In this document: piece after piece, positions 21,949 through 32,713 of the stretch
Numbering within the stretch: the stretch's first letter is position 1
Layout: each line of letters begins with the position of its first letter
NCBI RefSeq assembly: GCF_015706575.1
Contig: NW_024037070.1
Location: 3,095,874 to 3,159,873 of the forward strand
Direction: 5' to 3'
Source of the DNA: Patiria miniata
Lineage: Eukaryota > Echinodermata > Asteroidea > Valvatida > Asterinidae
DNA: 64,000 bases
Translations under genes and position numbers: made by a program
Notes under the pieces: generated by a model
Told to the model about the DNA's origin: nothing
Databases searched by the model: none
What the model saw: the letters and a program-made list of their open reading frames with translations, nothing else

Positions 21949-24900
21949 GTGGAGAGGGAACAAACAAAGGCCTCACCCAAAAAGGAACCAGTAGGGAAAG
22001 AGCAGTCACCGGAGGCCTCGGCCGACAATCTTTTAGCCAGGTTAGTGAGAGAAAGCCCGAAGGCTTGTATTATCCTTGCAGGTGTCTCTACAATGTGTTT
22101 GTTAGACACTGGGGCGGAGGCTTCCCTGATTAGCTCTTCATTTTATAAGAGAAACATTGAGGGCAAAATCAATGGAATTGATTCCCTTGGGTATGATATT
22201 CACGTATCGGGTGCAGGCGGCGAGTCAATACCAATTGAGGGGTACATACAGGTTCCACTGTGCGTCCATAACCTTAAGGTTAATGCCCATTTTCTTGTTG
22301 TTGATGATTCCTTTGGGGGTGGGGCATGGAATTGGGGTCGCTGTCCTGTGTTGCTGGGTTGCAACAATTTGCATTTGTTGAAGGATTTGGTTATACATCC
22401 TGCAAGTGACGATGCAGACGCGTGGGACATGACATTGCGTTGGTATCGCATGGCCCATGTGGAGAAACCGGCAAGGGAATTAGGCAATGTTGGACAAGCC
22501 CCTGCCCGCACGGGCAGATGTCCAACAACCGTCCTGCCAAATGAGGTTCGAAGCCTTGTTTGCTACATTCGCGCGCCACCAGATAGATTTGAAGGCAAGA
22601 CCGTAGTCGTTGAGGGTTTAAATGGCGGTCAAGACAGAAGTGCAGGGTTAGGGGAGTCATGCAGAGTGTATGACACCTGTGAGGTTACAGGGGGGAAAGT
22701 GGTACACGTCCTTGTTGCAAATGCTGGGATGAGAGCAGTAACAATACCTCCTCACACAAAGTTGGCAACCGTAGCCACGGTTGCACCCACAGTAGATCTG
22801 GGGCTAGAGGAGAAATCTGATGGGTTACATGTTTCGGTGAATCACGTATTGTCGAATTGCGTTGGCGAAACGGGTTGTAAAATCCCCGTCGGAGCACAGG
22901 ACGGGGAAGGGGTTAAAACCCCTGAACGTGAAACTTATGTTTTTGGTGATGGTTCGCAATATACATTGCCACCCGGGTTGGATTTGAGTTCTAGTCTCTT
23001 GAGCAGAGAAGATAGAGACAGTGTTGTTCGATTGATACAGAAACACGACTCAGTATTCTCCAAGCACCAGTTTGATGTAGGTTCATGTGATAAGGTGCTG
23101 CATAAGATCCATACTACGGACGAAGTGCCTATAAGCCAGCCTTATAGGAGGATCCCTCCCCACTGTCTTGGAGAGGTGCGTGACATGATACAAAAGTTGC
23201 TAGACATGGGGATTGTCCGCAAAAGTAGCAGCCCTTACGCCAGTCCCATAGTGTTGGTGCGTAAGAAGGACGGATCCTTCCGTCTGTGCGTGGATTATAG
23301 GAAACTGAATGCGCGCACTGTGCGAGACTCCTTCCCGTTACCGCGGATAGAGGAGTCGCTGGAAGCTTTGCGAGGGGCTTGCTACTTCTCTTCCCTTGAC
23401 TTAGCGCATGGATACCATCAGGTGTTGATGGATCCGAGCTCGGTATGTAAGACAGCATTCAGGGTCCCATTTGGGCTATTTGAATTTACACGGATGCCTT
23501 TCGGCTTGGCCAATGCGCCAAGTACTTTCCAAAGGGTGATGGAAATGTGCGTGGGGGATTTGAACCTGACTCAGCTGTTAGTGTATTTGGATGACATACT
23601 GGTGTTCTCCCCTAACCTGAAGGATCATCTGTCTAGACTAGATGAGGTGCTCACGCGCATATCTGAATTTGGACTAAAGATCAAAGGCCAAAAGTGTCAG
23701 TTGTTTCAACATCAGGTACGATACCTGGGCCACATTGTAAGCGCCGAGGGTGCGTCTGTAGATGATGAGAAAATCCAACGGATAAAAGAGTGGCCTGTTC
23801 CAAAAACAGCAGAGCATTTGCGTTCATTTTTGGGTCTCGCTGGCTACTATCGCCGCTTTGTACCACAGTTCGCGAAAATAGCAGCGCCACTACATGCCAT
23901 GTTGCCGCCTATTGTAAGCACTGTAGGTAAAGGAAGAGCAATCCGGAAGGCTGCAGCATATTTGTGGAACGCGGAGGCCCAGGCATCGTTTGATACTCTG
24001 AAACAAGCCTTGACGCGAGCACCAGTACTGGCTTACCCAGACTTTTCATCTCCATTCATCCTGGAGGTGGATGCATCACTCAAAGGGTTAGGGGCATGCC
24101 TTGCACAAGTAGGGGAGGACGGGGAGAAGCACCCAATAGCCTATGCTAGCAGGGGATTGCGGGGAGCGGAGGCCAAATATCCGGATTATAGCTCCTTCAA
24201 GTTGGAGTTATTAGCCTTGAAGTGGGCGGTGGTTGACAAATTTCGGGACCATCTGTTGGGGGTGCCGTTCACTGTCCTAACGGATAACAATCCGTTAGCT
24301 CACATCAACACAGCCAAACTAGGTGCATGCGAGATGCGATGGGTGGCCCAATTGGCCTCATTTGACTTCGAGGTGAAATTCCGGTCTGGTCGGAGTAATC
24401 GCTGCGCCGATGCACTGAGCCGCTATCCTGGGCATGTTTCCTCCGAGGTGGAGGGGGTGGTGCAGCAAGTTTCTCACACGAGTACTGTTCCATTACGTGC
24501 TGAGATAAATAGGATCAGTCCTACGCGGCCAGCAACTGAAGCGCAGTCTGGTGTTGGGCCTCCTGGGTTGTTCCCCTCGTGGTCGACGGAGCAGCTCGCA
24601 GCGTTGCAAAGGCAAGACACAGACCTGGGAATTGTGTGGGAACGCTGGGAGCAAAATGCAGTGCCGGGCGAAGTTGCATCAGATGGCAAGCGCGGTACGC
24701 GAGATCTGAAGCTCTGGCTCTGGCAGTGGCCACGATTTGTGGTCCGCGAAGGCGTGCTGCATAGAAAAGTCCAAGACCCACTGCACGGTGAAGTGTTTCA
24801 GATACTTTTGCCGCAAGTTCTTCAAACGCGTGCGGTTGAGGGTTGTCACGATGGTTGGGGGCACCAGGGGGTAGCCCGCACTTGCTCGCTGCTTAGGAGA

Positions 24901-26091
24901 CGCGTTTACTGGCCGCGTATGACTGCAACAGTGCGACGGCATATTGCTCACTGTCAGCGTTGCATAACTGCTAAGGTTGCTCAGCCTCAACCAAGAGCTC
25001 CAATGAGACATTTAATGGCTTTTCGGCCATTAGAGGTTCTGGCAATCGACTTTGTCAAGGTAGACAAGGGAAGTGGGGGGTATGAGGATGTTTTAGTCCT
25101 GACAGACGTGTACACGAAATTCTCCCAGGCGATACCATGCAGAGATCAACATGCGGTAACGGTGGCCCGCGTTCTTCGCGACCATTGGTTCACAAAGTTT
25201 GGAATTCCAACGCGCTTGCACAGCGACCAGGGGCGGAATTTTGAAGGCAGTGTTATCAAAGAGCTATGTACCTTGTATGGGATCAGAAAATCACGCACTA
25301 CTCCTTACCACCCGGAGGGAAATGCCCAGGCGGAAAGGTTTAATCGTACCCTCTTTGGGTTGATTAAGTCCATGGATGAGCGCAGCCGGCACAAGTGGCC
25401 TGATATGTTGGCCCATCTCGTGTTCGTGTATAATGCCACCCCACACAGTACTACAGGTATTGCCCCGTACACGCTCATGTTTGGACGTGAGCCGCTAATC
25501 CCACTAGATCAGATTCTCGGGCGTACAGATTCTGCATGGGATCAAGATTTTGTGAAGTCGCAGTCCAAACTGCTCAAACGCGCAGAGAACCTAGTTAGGG
25601 AGAGAACAGAGAATCGGGCCGCGCGTAACAAAGCCATCCATGATTCAAGAGGGAAAATATGCGAGTCGTTCAAGCCTGGCGCAAGAGTTCTGTTGAGAAA
25701 GCTAGACTTCAAGGGGAGGCACAAGTTGAAAAATGCATATCACGATGACACGTTCATTGTTACCTGGGTGAATCCAGAGGGGGACGTATACCACATACGA
25801 CCTTCACAGGGGGGAACCGAACGAACGGTGAATCGTAAACTCCTGAGATTGCATCCCTCTGAATTGCCAGATGGTAGTGCAACAAGTAGTTCCGAGTCAG
25901 ATAATGAGTTCACATCGGGATTAGAATTGGGACAGTGTGATGATGCAAAGGGGGTGAGGGATGGCGCCGACGAAGTAGGGGAGCCACCCGGTCAGTCTCT
26001 TAACGTAACGTTACCTCTCAGAAGGTCAAAGCGGAACACCAGGGGTGTACATACCAATCCCTATCACTTGCCCCGTTCTTCAATTAAGTAA
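21949..26091 (+). CDS. pol: Pol polyprotein: protease, RT, RNase H, integrase
   Basis: Coordinates begin at the first GTG, but the frame is open back to 21907, overlapping gag by 16 nt in the -1 frame. A Gag-Pol fusion by -1 frameshifting near GGTAAAC/TAA is therefore plausible. Residues counted from 21949: aspartyl protease LLDTGAEASLI (about 51-61); reverse transcriptase with the catalytic YLDD at 546-549; RNase H with EVDAS around 707; integrase zinc finger H967...C1002-C1005; integrase catalytic D1034, D1093 and E1129 with the canonical 35-residue gap between the last two. The C-terminus is Ser/acidic and basic, without a recognisable chromodomain. 1,380 codons without a stop indicate a young element. 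Long antisense ORFs inside this region are shadows. Confidence 0.96.
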   Translation: MEREQTKASPKKEPVGKEQSPEASADNLLARLVRESPKACIILAGVSTMCLLDTGAEASLISSSFYKRNIEGKINGIDSLGYDIHVSGAGGESIPIEGYIQVPLCVHNLKVNAHFLVVDDSFGGGAWNWGRCPVLLGCNNLHLLKDLVIHPASDDADAWDMTLRWYRMAHVEKPARELGNVGQAPARTGRCPTTVLPNEVRSLVCYIRAPPDRFEGKTVVVEGLNGGQDRSAGLGESCRVYDTCEVTGGKVVHVLVANAGMRAVTIPPHTKLATVATVAPTVDLGLEEKSDGLHVSVNHVLSNCVGETGCKIPVGAQDGEGVKTPERETYVFGDGSQYTLPPGLDLSSSLLSREDRDSVVRLIQKHDSVFSKHQFDVGSCDKVLHKIHTTDEVPISQPYRRIPPHCLGEVRDMIQKLLDMGIVRKSSSPYASPIVLVRKKDGSFRLCVDYRKLNARTVRDSFPLPRIEESLEALRGACYFSSLDLAHGYHQVLMDPSSVCKTAFRVPFGLFEFTRMPFGLANAPSTFQRVMEMCVGDLNLTQLLVYLDDILVFSPNLKDHLSRLDEVLTRISEFGLKIKGQKCQLFQHQVRYLGHIVSAEGASVDDEKIQRIKEWPVPKTAEHLRSFLGLAGYYRRFVPQFAKIAAPLHAMLPPIVSTVGKGRAIRKAAAYLWNAEAQASFDTLKQALTRAPVLAYPDFSSPFILEVDASLKGLGACLAQVGEDGEKHPIAYASRGLRGAEAKYPDYSSFKLELLALKWAVVDKFRDHLLGVPFTVLTDNNPLAHINTAKLGACEMRWVAQLASFDFEVKFRSGRSNRCADALSRYPGHVSSEVEGVVQQVSHTSTVPLRAEINRISPTRPATEAQSGVGPPGLFPSWSTEQLAALQRQDTDLGIVWERWEQNAVPGEVASDGKRGTRDLKLWLWQWPRFVVREGVLHRKVQDPLHGEVFQILLPQVLQTRAVEGCHDGWGHQGVARTCSLLRRRVYWPRMTATVRRHIAHCQRCITAKVAQPQPRAPMRHLMAFRPLEVLAIDFVKVDKGSGGYEDVLVLTDVYTKFSQAIPCRDQHAVTVARVLRDHWFTKFGIPTRLHSDQGRNFEGSVIKELCTLYGIRKSRTTPYHPEGNAQAERFNRTLFGLIKSMDERSRHKWPDMLAHLVFVYNATPHSTTGIAPYTLMFGREPLIPLDQILGRTDSAWDQDFVKSQSKLLKRAENLVRERTENRAARNKAIHDSRGKICESFKPGARVLLRKLDFKGRHKLKNAYHDDTFIVTWVNPEGDVYHIRPSQGGTERTVNRKLLRLHPSELPDGSATSSSESDNEFTSGLELGQCDDAKGVRDGADEVGEPPGQSLNVTLPLRRSKRNTRGVHTNPYHLPRSSIK

Positions 26092-26471
26092 TAGGTTTGG
26101 GGGTTTACCAACGGTTAAGGCTTTCCTGGTTGAAAAGACTCGGGGAATCCAGTTTTTACAGGGAAAACCTTGCCGTTTGTTGCCACCTGACTTTTTGGGT
26201 TATAACCTAAAGTGTAGGTTGTATAAACTTAAGTGTTAATGTGATTCATTTTGCTTTACACCAGATAGGCAAGGCTGCCGACCAAGTCGTCAGGACTTTA
26301 TCTTCGGGAAGTTTTGGGGTTTCCAGTTCCAAGGAGAAAAAGATCCTGACACCTGAAGAAGTAAATGATATCTGTATTGTGCTATTCGAAGTAGTTTAGC
26401 CGATTGAGTGATTTTTACCTAGTTAAGCATTGTTTCTTAGTATATCTACGTTAGTACATTGTGTATGCAAT

Positions 26472-27089
26472 ATGGCATTCGTCTTGTTTGGGCACAGCTT
26501 TGTGAAACGACTAGAAAACAGAAAGAGATTTGTACTTCATATCGAGTTTCAGAATACCACAGTGTCTGTCCACTGCTTTGGGGAGGGAGGTCTGTCCCTT
26601 TCCCGTATCGAATCGAAAGGTAATCTCTACTATAATCGCCTTTGGGAGATGAACCCAAAAGTGTTAATAATTGATCTTGGGACAAATGACCTTTGTTCCA
26701 GGGAGTGTTGTGCGAGCGTCGTGTATCAAAAGCTGTGTCGGTTTATTACGGGATTGGCAAGAAATGGTATCAAACCGGAAGCAATTGTTTTCTTGCCAAT
26801 TCTACCTCGTACTGGTGGTCTACGCCCCAATCAGATTGACCTGGAAACATTCAACAGTCGGGCTGAAGAATTAAACATGATGATCGAAGGGGGTACATTC
26901 CTGGAGGATCGGTGGTGGCTCTGGAGCCACAGGGAGTTGAAGCACCCACGATACAATTTAGATGGTGTTCACATGAATAAATACGGGGAACATCAGTATA
27001 GGAGGACCCTTTGGCGACTTGTTGGATTTTTTCCAGGCTCGCTTATGGTGAAGATCTGCTTGAAAGAAGTTAAAGTTGTAGTTGCTTAA
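26472..27089 (+). CDS. SGNH (GDSL-type) hydrolase-like ORF in the env position
   Basis: ATG at 26472 opens 205 codons ending in TAA, between pol and the polypurine tract. The protein shows the SGNH blocks in order: FGHSF with nucleophile candidate Ser9 (block I); Gly40 in GEGGLS (block II); GTND at 70-73 (block III, Asn72); DGVH with Asp164 and His167 (block V). Its length is right for a single SGNH domain. There is no signal peptide or membrane anchor, so it is not an envelope protein. SGNH enzymes cleave esters of lipids or sugars. CR1 LINEs and Ngaro-type elements are known to carry such domains, which suggests a lipid or membrane role in the element's cycle. That role is inference. An upstream pyrimidine-rich acceptor (TTGTTTCTTAG, about 26440) could allow expression from a spliced RNA. 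Confidence 0.85.
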   Translation: MAFVLFGHSFVKRLENRKRFVLHIEFQNTTVSVHCFGEGGLSLSRIESKGNLYYNRLWEMNPKVLIIDLGTNDLCSRECCASVVYQKLCRFITGLARNGIKPEAIVFLPILPRTGGLRPNQIDLETFNSRAEELNMMIEGGTFLEDRWWLWSHRELKHPRYNLDGVHMNKYGEHQYRRTLWRLVGFFPGSLMVKICLKEVKVVVA

Positions 27090-27361
27090 CCATTGTAAAA
27101 AAATAAGGAGTTATTAAGGGAGTAGTATCATACCATGTTTATTTCGGTTGACAACCACATTGCTGTTGTGTAAAAGGGGTGATAATCATTCACACGGGTT
27201 TCAAAATAAATTAAGGCTAACAAAAAAAAGGGAGGGCTAAAGAATTTATTTGGATGGATTGTTAATCCCAATTGGATCGTTGGGGCTTAATTTTAGTGAC
27301 CACAAATTGAGCCGGGATTGCAGAACAATGGGTTCGATCTCCAGGGGAAAGATCGATATAG

Positions 27362-27371
27362 TAGGGGAGAA
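27362..27371 (+). promoter_or_regulatory. Polypurine tract
   Basis: TAGGGGAGAA lies directly before the 3' LTR, where plus-strand DNA synthesis would be primed. The G-rich purine run and its position fit. Confidence 0.7.
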
Positions 27372-27732
27372 TGTGGGGAAATGATTATTTAGGGTGCTTG
27401 TTGCGTTAAACTTTTGTAAATTCCCATGCGCTAATAATAGGCCGTGCACCTGGGGCCCACTGGCAGGGGTCATGGGTCAAAGAGCGAGACGCGCGGACAA
27501 GTTGTTACAAATGTATACATTGGTGGGGGGAACGGGTATGGAAAATGCAAGGCAGAAGATTGGTGTGTGTGAGTTGTGTTGTTGTCGGTGGTCGATGGAA
27601 TAAAATGAGGAGCAGTTCCTTCCAAGTTAAGAAAGATTTGAGCTGACTGGAGAACCCCTTGCCTAGTTTCTTCCTTTACCGGAGACTATATGCTTTTGGG
27701 CAGGGCGAAATATCAATCAAAATACCGCTACA
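27372..27732 (+). repeat. 3' LTR
   Basis: Copy of the 5' LTR, 361 bp, followed by the target duplication AGTT. AATAAA at 27599-27604. Confidence 0.96.
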
Positions 27733-30700
27733 AGTTGAGAATGTAGGTCGGGCAAACAAAGGCATTCTGTGAACCAAGAGAACTGGACAATGCACATTGC
27801 AGATGGCCTTAAATTATTAACTTTCAGCTCTAAAAAAAACCTGACAAATGAGCAACAGCAACTCAACGCCTCGTTAACATGAACATATCAACAATGAATA
27901 TGATTATGCGTGTAGTATTAAACTTGCGGGCAATAATTGCATTGCACTTTAAAAATATCACATAGAGCGACTAAAAATAGGAATTTATGTAATTTTCCAA
28001 GGCAAAATGATGTTTTTACTACTAGAATTAAGCCAGAAAACAAAGTGGAGGCGTGTGTGTGTGTGGGTGTGGATGTGTGTGTGAGGGGGGAATAAAGGTT
28101 GAATGGAACACTTCGTGAAAATGGGAAAACACACAATGTGTCAACACAAATTGAACTTATATGGCCATTTTCTAAAGAATGGGAGATTTGTCGTAACACC
28201 ATCTTTTGAGTTGTGTGGTTTTGAGAAGAACCATTTGTTTTAACTCAACGTTTCGACCATTGTGCTCTGTTCGTCATCAAGAGACTGCCATTTGTAGTAC
28301 AGTGGGCAAAACCAACATTGGAAGAGGTTTTCATTTTGTTTTGTTTTGAGGAAAACCCTAATATCTAAGTCCTCTTTAACCTTTCTTTCTTTTTGTTCTG
28401 TCAAACAGCTTTAAAAAAAAAATAAACCCGTTTTATTAGTTGACTTTTATTCACAGTACATAACACAACTGCATGATTTTTCCAATGTTATTTTCTCAAA
28501 AATCAGTTTCACAACTTCCGAAGTAAGTTATTCACTGAACATGTACCCCTCAATGTTGCATAGCATTGGAAAGCTGTTCTGCAGAATTCAAACAAATAAA
28601 TAAATGTCTAAATTCTGAAAAAGTCCAACTTTAAGCTCATTTTGTGATGACGGCAGGGCACATATGAAACTGTAAACCTGACAAGGACATTTCAAATGTA
28701 CTTCCTACATAAACGTACAATTGGTGTTAAATGTGTAAGCAGCTAGCCTACATCTTTAAAACAAATCATCTTGGAACCATAATGGCAAAAATGTCAAAGT
28801 TAGAAACATGCATGTGTCAGGTCATAAGTCTTTCATATTACGAAGATTAAAGCAAATACCTATATAACGACGTTGATGTCAAAGATCTTCGGATCAACAT
28901 CATTGGCGAATCCGGGGGGGGGGGGGGCAACGGGGGACATGACCCCAAAACATTTGTGTTTGTTTTTTAATCGGAGGAGCGAAGACATCGATCTTTTTCT
29001 CTGAATTTTTCAGAAAATGAATTAAACCGTTGCATCTCCCTCGCATAGCTGTTAGTTTAATGTATACGATGTGGAAATAAAGCACGCTCCTATAATTATG
29101 TTATGCTCAATCTCCTTTCCCTTTTGAAAAAACCCTTTTCCCATTCTAATCAAAAAGTCACAAAAAATTGTTTAACCCCGGGCGTTTTTAAAATTTGAAA
29201 TACTGAAATACATATGAGGGTTTCATAATATGAGCTGCGTGTGCTTAGCTCGGCACGTAGGCATGTACCCACAATAAACTGCAGAACGTATTCAGCAATT
29301 GGCAAAAGTAATTGCTTTAGGCAAGAAAGTCCTAAATTTTTCATTCGCCCATAAATCAACTCATAAAGCCAATTATCCATATGCATGCTGAATGTAAATC
29401 CCAATAATAAAGTTGATTCCTGTTCATGTACCATTAATTGGGGCTCAAGGACCAAATACTACAGAATACTACATGCGTTGTGCACACCGTATGGAAAGAA
29501 ATGCATACTACAGGTTGCTACTCAATGATTTTGTAGCTTAGCGTTAAGGAGATTTTTTGTTGTCATAAGTTTATATTCTTATAAGGCAGACACCGGATAT
29601 CAAGGAGACGTTTCAATGTCTCCTTAAGGTCACAACTCCTATTTAGAGGCAAACTTTTACCCTAGCATTGCTTTCGTTTCAAAACATAAATATACAAAAA
29701 AAAGAACAGACAATTTGGGTAAGGGGTCATTACAGTTTGGAAAAAATTGTGCAGAAACCCTATGGGAATGTCTCCCTAAAAGATACTTTTCCCGTTATTA
29801 TAATTTGTACAATTCATTAGCTTGAAAAAGAAAATAATCATCAACTGTGTTACTGATTATAATAATAACACTGGTTGCCATGCTAACAAAATAGTGCATT
29901 TATCGCATTGATAAATTGAGATATTTTCCTCTGCTTTTCTATATACAATGCATTTCAATAAGTGTCTTTGGTATTCAGACGTCTACACCCGACAATAATA
30001 ATACGGCATGCACTGATGACACACAAATCCTGTAGATCTGATAGGCCCACAGAATTGTCCTTGACGATGGCACAGACATAATTATTTTCTGTAATTTTGC
30101 CGGTCTTTGCTCCTTTGTGAAGCACAGGCCGTAGACTAGACACGTTCATTGTCATGTCACTGAACGTTCGTATTCAAATCTGCACTCTGTGAGGGCTCAC
30201 CATGCAAGAGGTCTATTGAAATGTCAGTGTTGCAAGACGGCTTAGCGACGGTGGCTGTGATGAAGATGTCTTTTAAAAGTCGCAAATATTGGCGCTCTTT
30301 ACTTAAAAAAAAACACGTTAAATTCCTCCCTCCCTTAATCATGAAGGGAATAAATGTGTGCTTGGCCGGTTTTAAAGTGTTTAAGACCGGTTGGAGTCTG
30401 GATGCTGATAATGACCTGAGCCGAAGGATATAATTTATACAAACTAAGCTGCCATTGTACCAATTTATTAATTCTGTCCCAGTATACCGAAGACCAGAAG
30501 CTTGGCAGGGTTGGGCTCTTCAGATCACTGAGTCTAGTACTATCCGATGAACGGGGATGTTACGATAAACATCATTAACTTTGAAGTAACATCCAAACTC
30601 AAGGCTGTATACTGCCTGTGATAAACCATGACCTTTCTTATGCCCGATCGAGTCGCATGACGTGAGCATCAAGCTATATACTTTCCGTAAGTAAGATTCG

Positions 30701-31385
30701 CGTCCCAACCTTGAAGCACACATCATGCCTAAAAAGTAAAGGCTGAGCGCTAACTACATGTCCTATATGAATACCAGAACGGAATATTAAACACGGAGTA
30801 TAAGGAGTCTCCTTTGATGTAGTATTTTTTTTAACAAAACAAAACAAAACAAAACAACCACCGCCCTTTGGTATTTTGGACTATAACAATAGTGTGAAAG
30901 CTGACCGTCAAGTGTAAGGTGTCTGCTGGGATGTCAAGCTGGTGTTTAACACAGTACACTGTTGCGAAGATCAAGCGACACGCGAAGGTTAAAAAGGATA
31001 GAGTTACCATAGAGTTAGAGTAGAGATAGAGTTAACAATTGTTGTTATGACATCAAGCCATTCATCAATCGATGGAGCCGAGTCTGGTGATGAAGCCGAC
31101 GTTTTGGGAAACTCCATCACCTCCGTAACTAACGACCGATGGAGGGCGCTCATTGTCTTACTAATGGGATCAATGAGGGCGCTATATAACATGACCGAGT
31201 CGGTTTTTGGTAATGCAGAAGTAAAGCTTGTATAAATGCCTCCATGATAAATGTAAGTGGAATCTTTTTGTCTCATTATTTCGAATACTTAGGTGTTATT
31301 TTATTTACTCAACGTATTCATTACTGTTCATGTTATTTATGAAAGTTCAAACTAAATCGTGACGAGTAAAATGGCTTTAGTTTAG
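27733..31385. other. Non-coding, no gene recognised
   Basis: AT-rich sequence with a TG-rich run (28052-28085), a G run (28914-28927) followed by GCAACGGGGG, an AAAAC microsatellite (30833-30856) and a block ACTCAACGTTTCGACCATTG (28236-28255) typical of dispersed repeats. Several minus-strand ORFs of 60-70 codons (29955-30726) show no domain. Confidence 0.4.
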
Positions 31386-31394
31386 GCCTATGAT

Positions 31395-32197
31395 TAGCCC
31401 CACTAGTGTGGCCGTCGGTATGCTGCGCTGAACCTCTTGGCCACACACCGTGGTACCGCGCGCTACTGAGGACGAAGTTTCATAAAATCTGCGGGCCGTT
31501 TCTTACATTCTCAGTTTCTTACTTTCTTATGGTTGTATTCTATGATGTTTTACCTATCACTTCTGGGATGCTTAGGTCTAATGATGTTCCATTTTCCGAG
31601 ATATTCTTCAATCTTTCTGGAGCCCATATTTCACTCGTGAAACGTCTGGTGATGGCAGCCATTTTGAATGGCACAAGAAGATGACCTCAAACTGTGACGT
31701 CGCGTTTATGCAAATTGCTTGTCGAGCGCGCGAGGGCGCGAGTTGCAAATGCGAAGCTGTTTCCTGTACCATGCATTTATCGTCAGGGGGCCACGTGCAC
31801 CGATCTCTATTTAGGATCTACGGTACAGGAAACAGCCGTCGCATTTGCAACTCGCGCCCTCGCGCGCTCGACAAGGAATTTGCATAAACGCGACGTCACA
31901 GCTTGAGGTCATCTCTTGTCCCATTCAAAATGGCTGCCATCGCCAGACGTTTCACGAGTGAAATATGGGCTCCAGAAAGATTGAAGAATATCTCGGAAAA
32001 TGGAACATCATAAGACCTAAGCATCCCAGAAGTGATAGGTGAAACATCATAGAATACAACCATAAGAAAGTAAGAAACTGAGAATGTAAGAAACGGCCCG
32101 CAGATTTTATGAAACTTCGTCCTCAGTAGCGCGCGGTACCACGGTGTGTGGCCAAGAGGTTCAGCGCAGCATACCGACGGCCACACTAGTGGGGCTA
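31395..32197. mobile_element. Foldback/MULE-like element with about 370-bp arms and 9-bp TSD
   Basis: Two arms of about 370 bp (31395-31770 and 31830-32197) are near-perfect reverse complements around a loop of about 60 nt. Ends read TAGCCCCACTAGTG. The 9-bp duplication GCCTATGAT flanks it at 31386-31394 and 32198-32206. Long inverted termini plus a 9-bp duplication are typical of Mutator-like elements. No transposase. The translation shared by both arms is a by-product of the inverted repeat. Confidence 0.9.
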
Positions 32198-32230
32198 GCC
32201 TATGATGTGCAATTTGTTTGTGGGTCATGC

Positions 32231-32713
32231 TTACTCCTAGAACTATGAGGCTCCACGTAGTGGAGCCTCATAGGTTCAGAACCCCGCAAAATTGTTGTCG
32301 GCACAAAACACTAATTAAGTACAAAAACGTCCATCCCAACCAAGCTGTTTCACATTTAGGCTTAGTTTGAAGGGTTTTTTTGCTTTAGAAGCATACTCAC
32401 CCTCTTTATAGGCTAATCAGAAAGTGCTGCCTTTTTCAGATGTATATTTTTGGTGAAATTTCATGTTGAAATTTTGATACGAAAACATGTAAAAATGAAT
32501 CTGGAAATTTCACGAAAAGTATTCATCTGAAAAAGGCAGCACTTTCTGATTAGCCTATAAAGAGGGTGAGTATGCTTCTAAAGCAAAAACCCTTCAAACT
32601 AAGCCTAAATGTGAAAATCAAAATTTGGCAAAGTCGACACGTTTTTGTACATGTGGATGTGTGGCCTATGTTTACGGAGGCAGTCCAGTAAATAGGCCAC
32701 ATTTATGGGGCTA
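32231..32713. mobile_element. Foldback element 2, chimeric left end, 9-bp TSD
   Basis: Flanked by GGGTCATGC on both sides (32222-32230 and 32714-32722). The inner arms share GCTAATCAGAAAGTGCTGCC, and the right end closes with TATGGGGCTA like the other two foldbacks. The left outer 80 bp or so do not match the right arm. They hold instead a separate small hairpin (32243-32274, arms CTATGAGGCTCCAC). The left terminus therefore looks replaced, although the target duplication is intact. Confidence 0.8.

Larger units (their letters stand above)
19820..27732 (+). mobile_element. Full-length Ty3/gypsy-type LTR retrotransposon with an SGNH-hydrolase ORF
   Basis: A 7,913-bp element with two 361-bp LTRs (TG...CA) flanked by the 4-bp duplication AGTT (19816-19819 and 27733-27736). 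Order: LTR, primer-binding site, leader of about 620 nt, gag, pol (protease, RT, RNase H, integrase), a third ORF, polypurine tract, LTR. The protein order RT-RNase H-integrase places it in the Ty3/gypsy type. I could find no difference between the two LTRs, and pol is open for 1,380 codons, so insertion is recent and the copy may be close to active. One frame change near the start of gag is the only lesion seen. Confidence 0.96.

Noticed and set aside
22200..25011. Several antisense ORFs of 60-110 codons inside pol
   Set aside because: They mirror the conserved pol frame and show no domain of their own.
26430..26471. An earlier TTG start for the SGNH ORF
   Set aside because: TTG is not a usual start in animals, and the ATG at 26472 sits just before the conserved FGHS block.
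26472..27089. Retroviral envelope in the env position
   Set aside because: No signal peptide, no TM segment, no Cys-rich surface domain; SGNH motifs explain the ORF better.
29955..30726. Cluster of minus-strand ORFs (60-68 codons) suggesting a broken gene
   Set aside because: No shared frame, no splice signals that join them, no domain recognised.
31406..32228. Two ORFs of about 100 codons with almost the same protein, in opposite directions
   Set aside because: They are the two arms of a foldback element read in mirror image, not duplicate genes.
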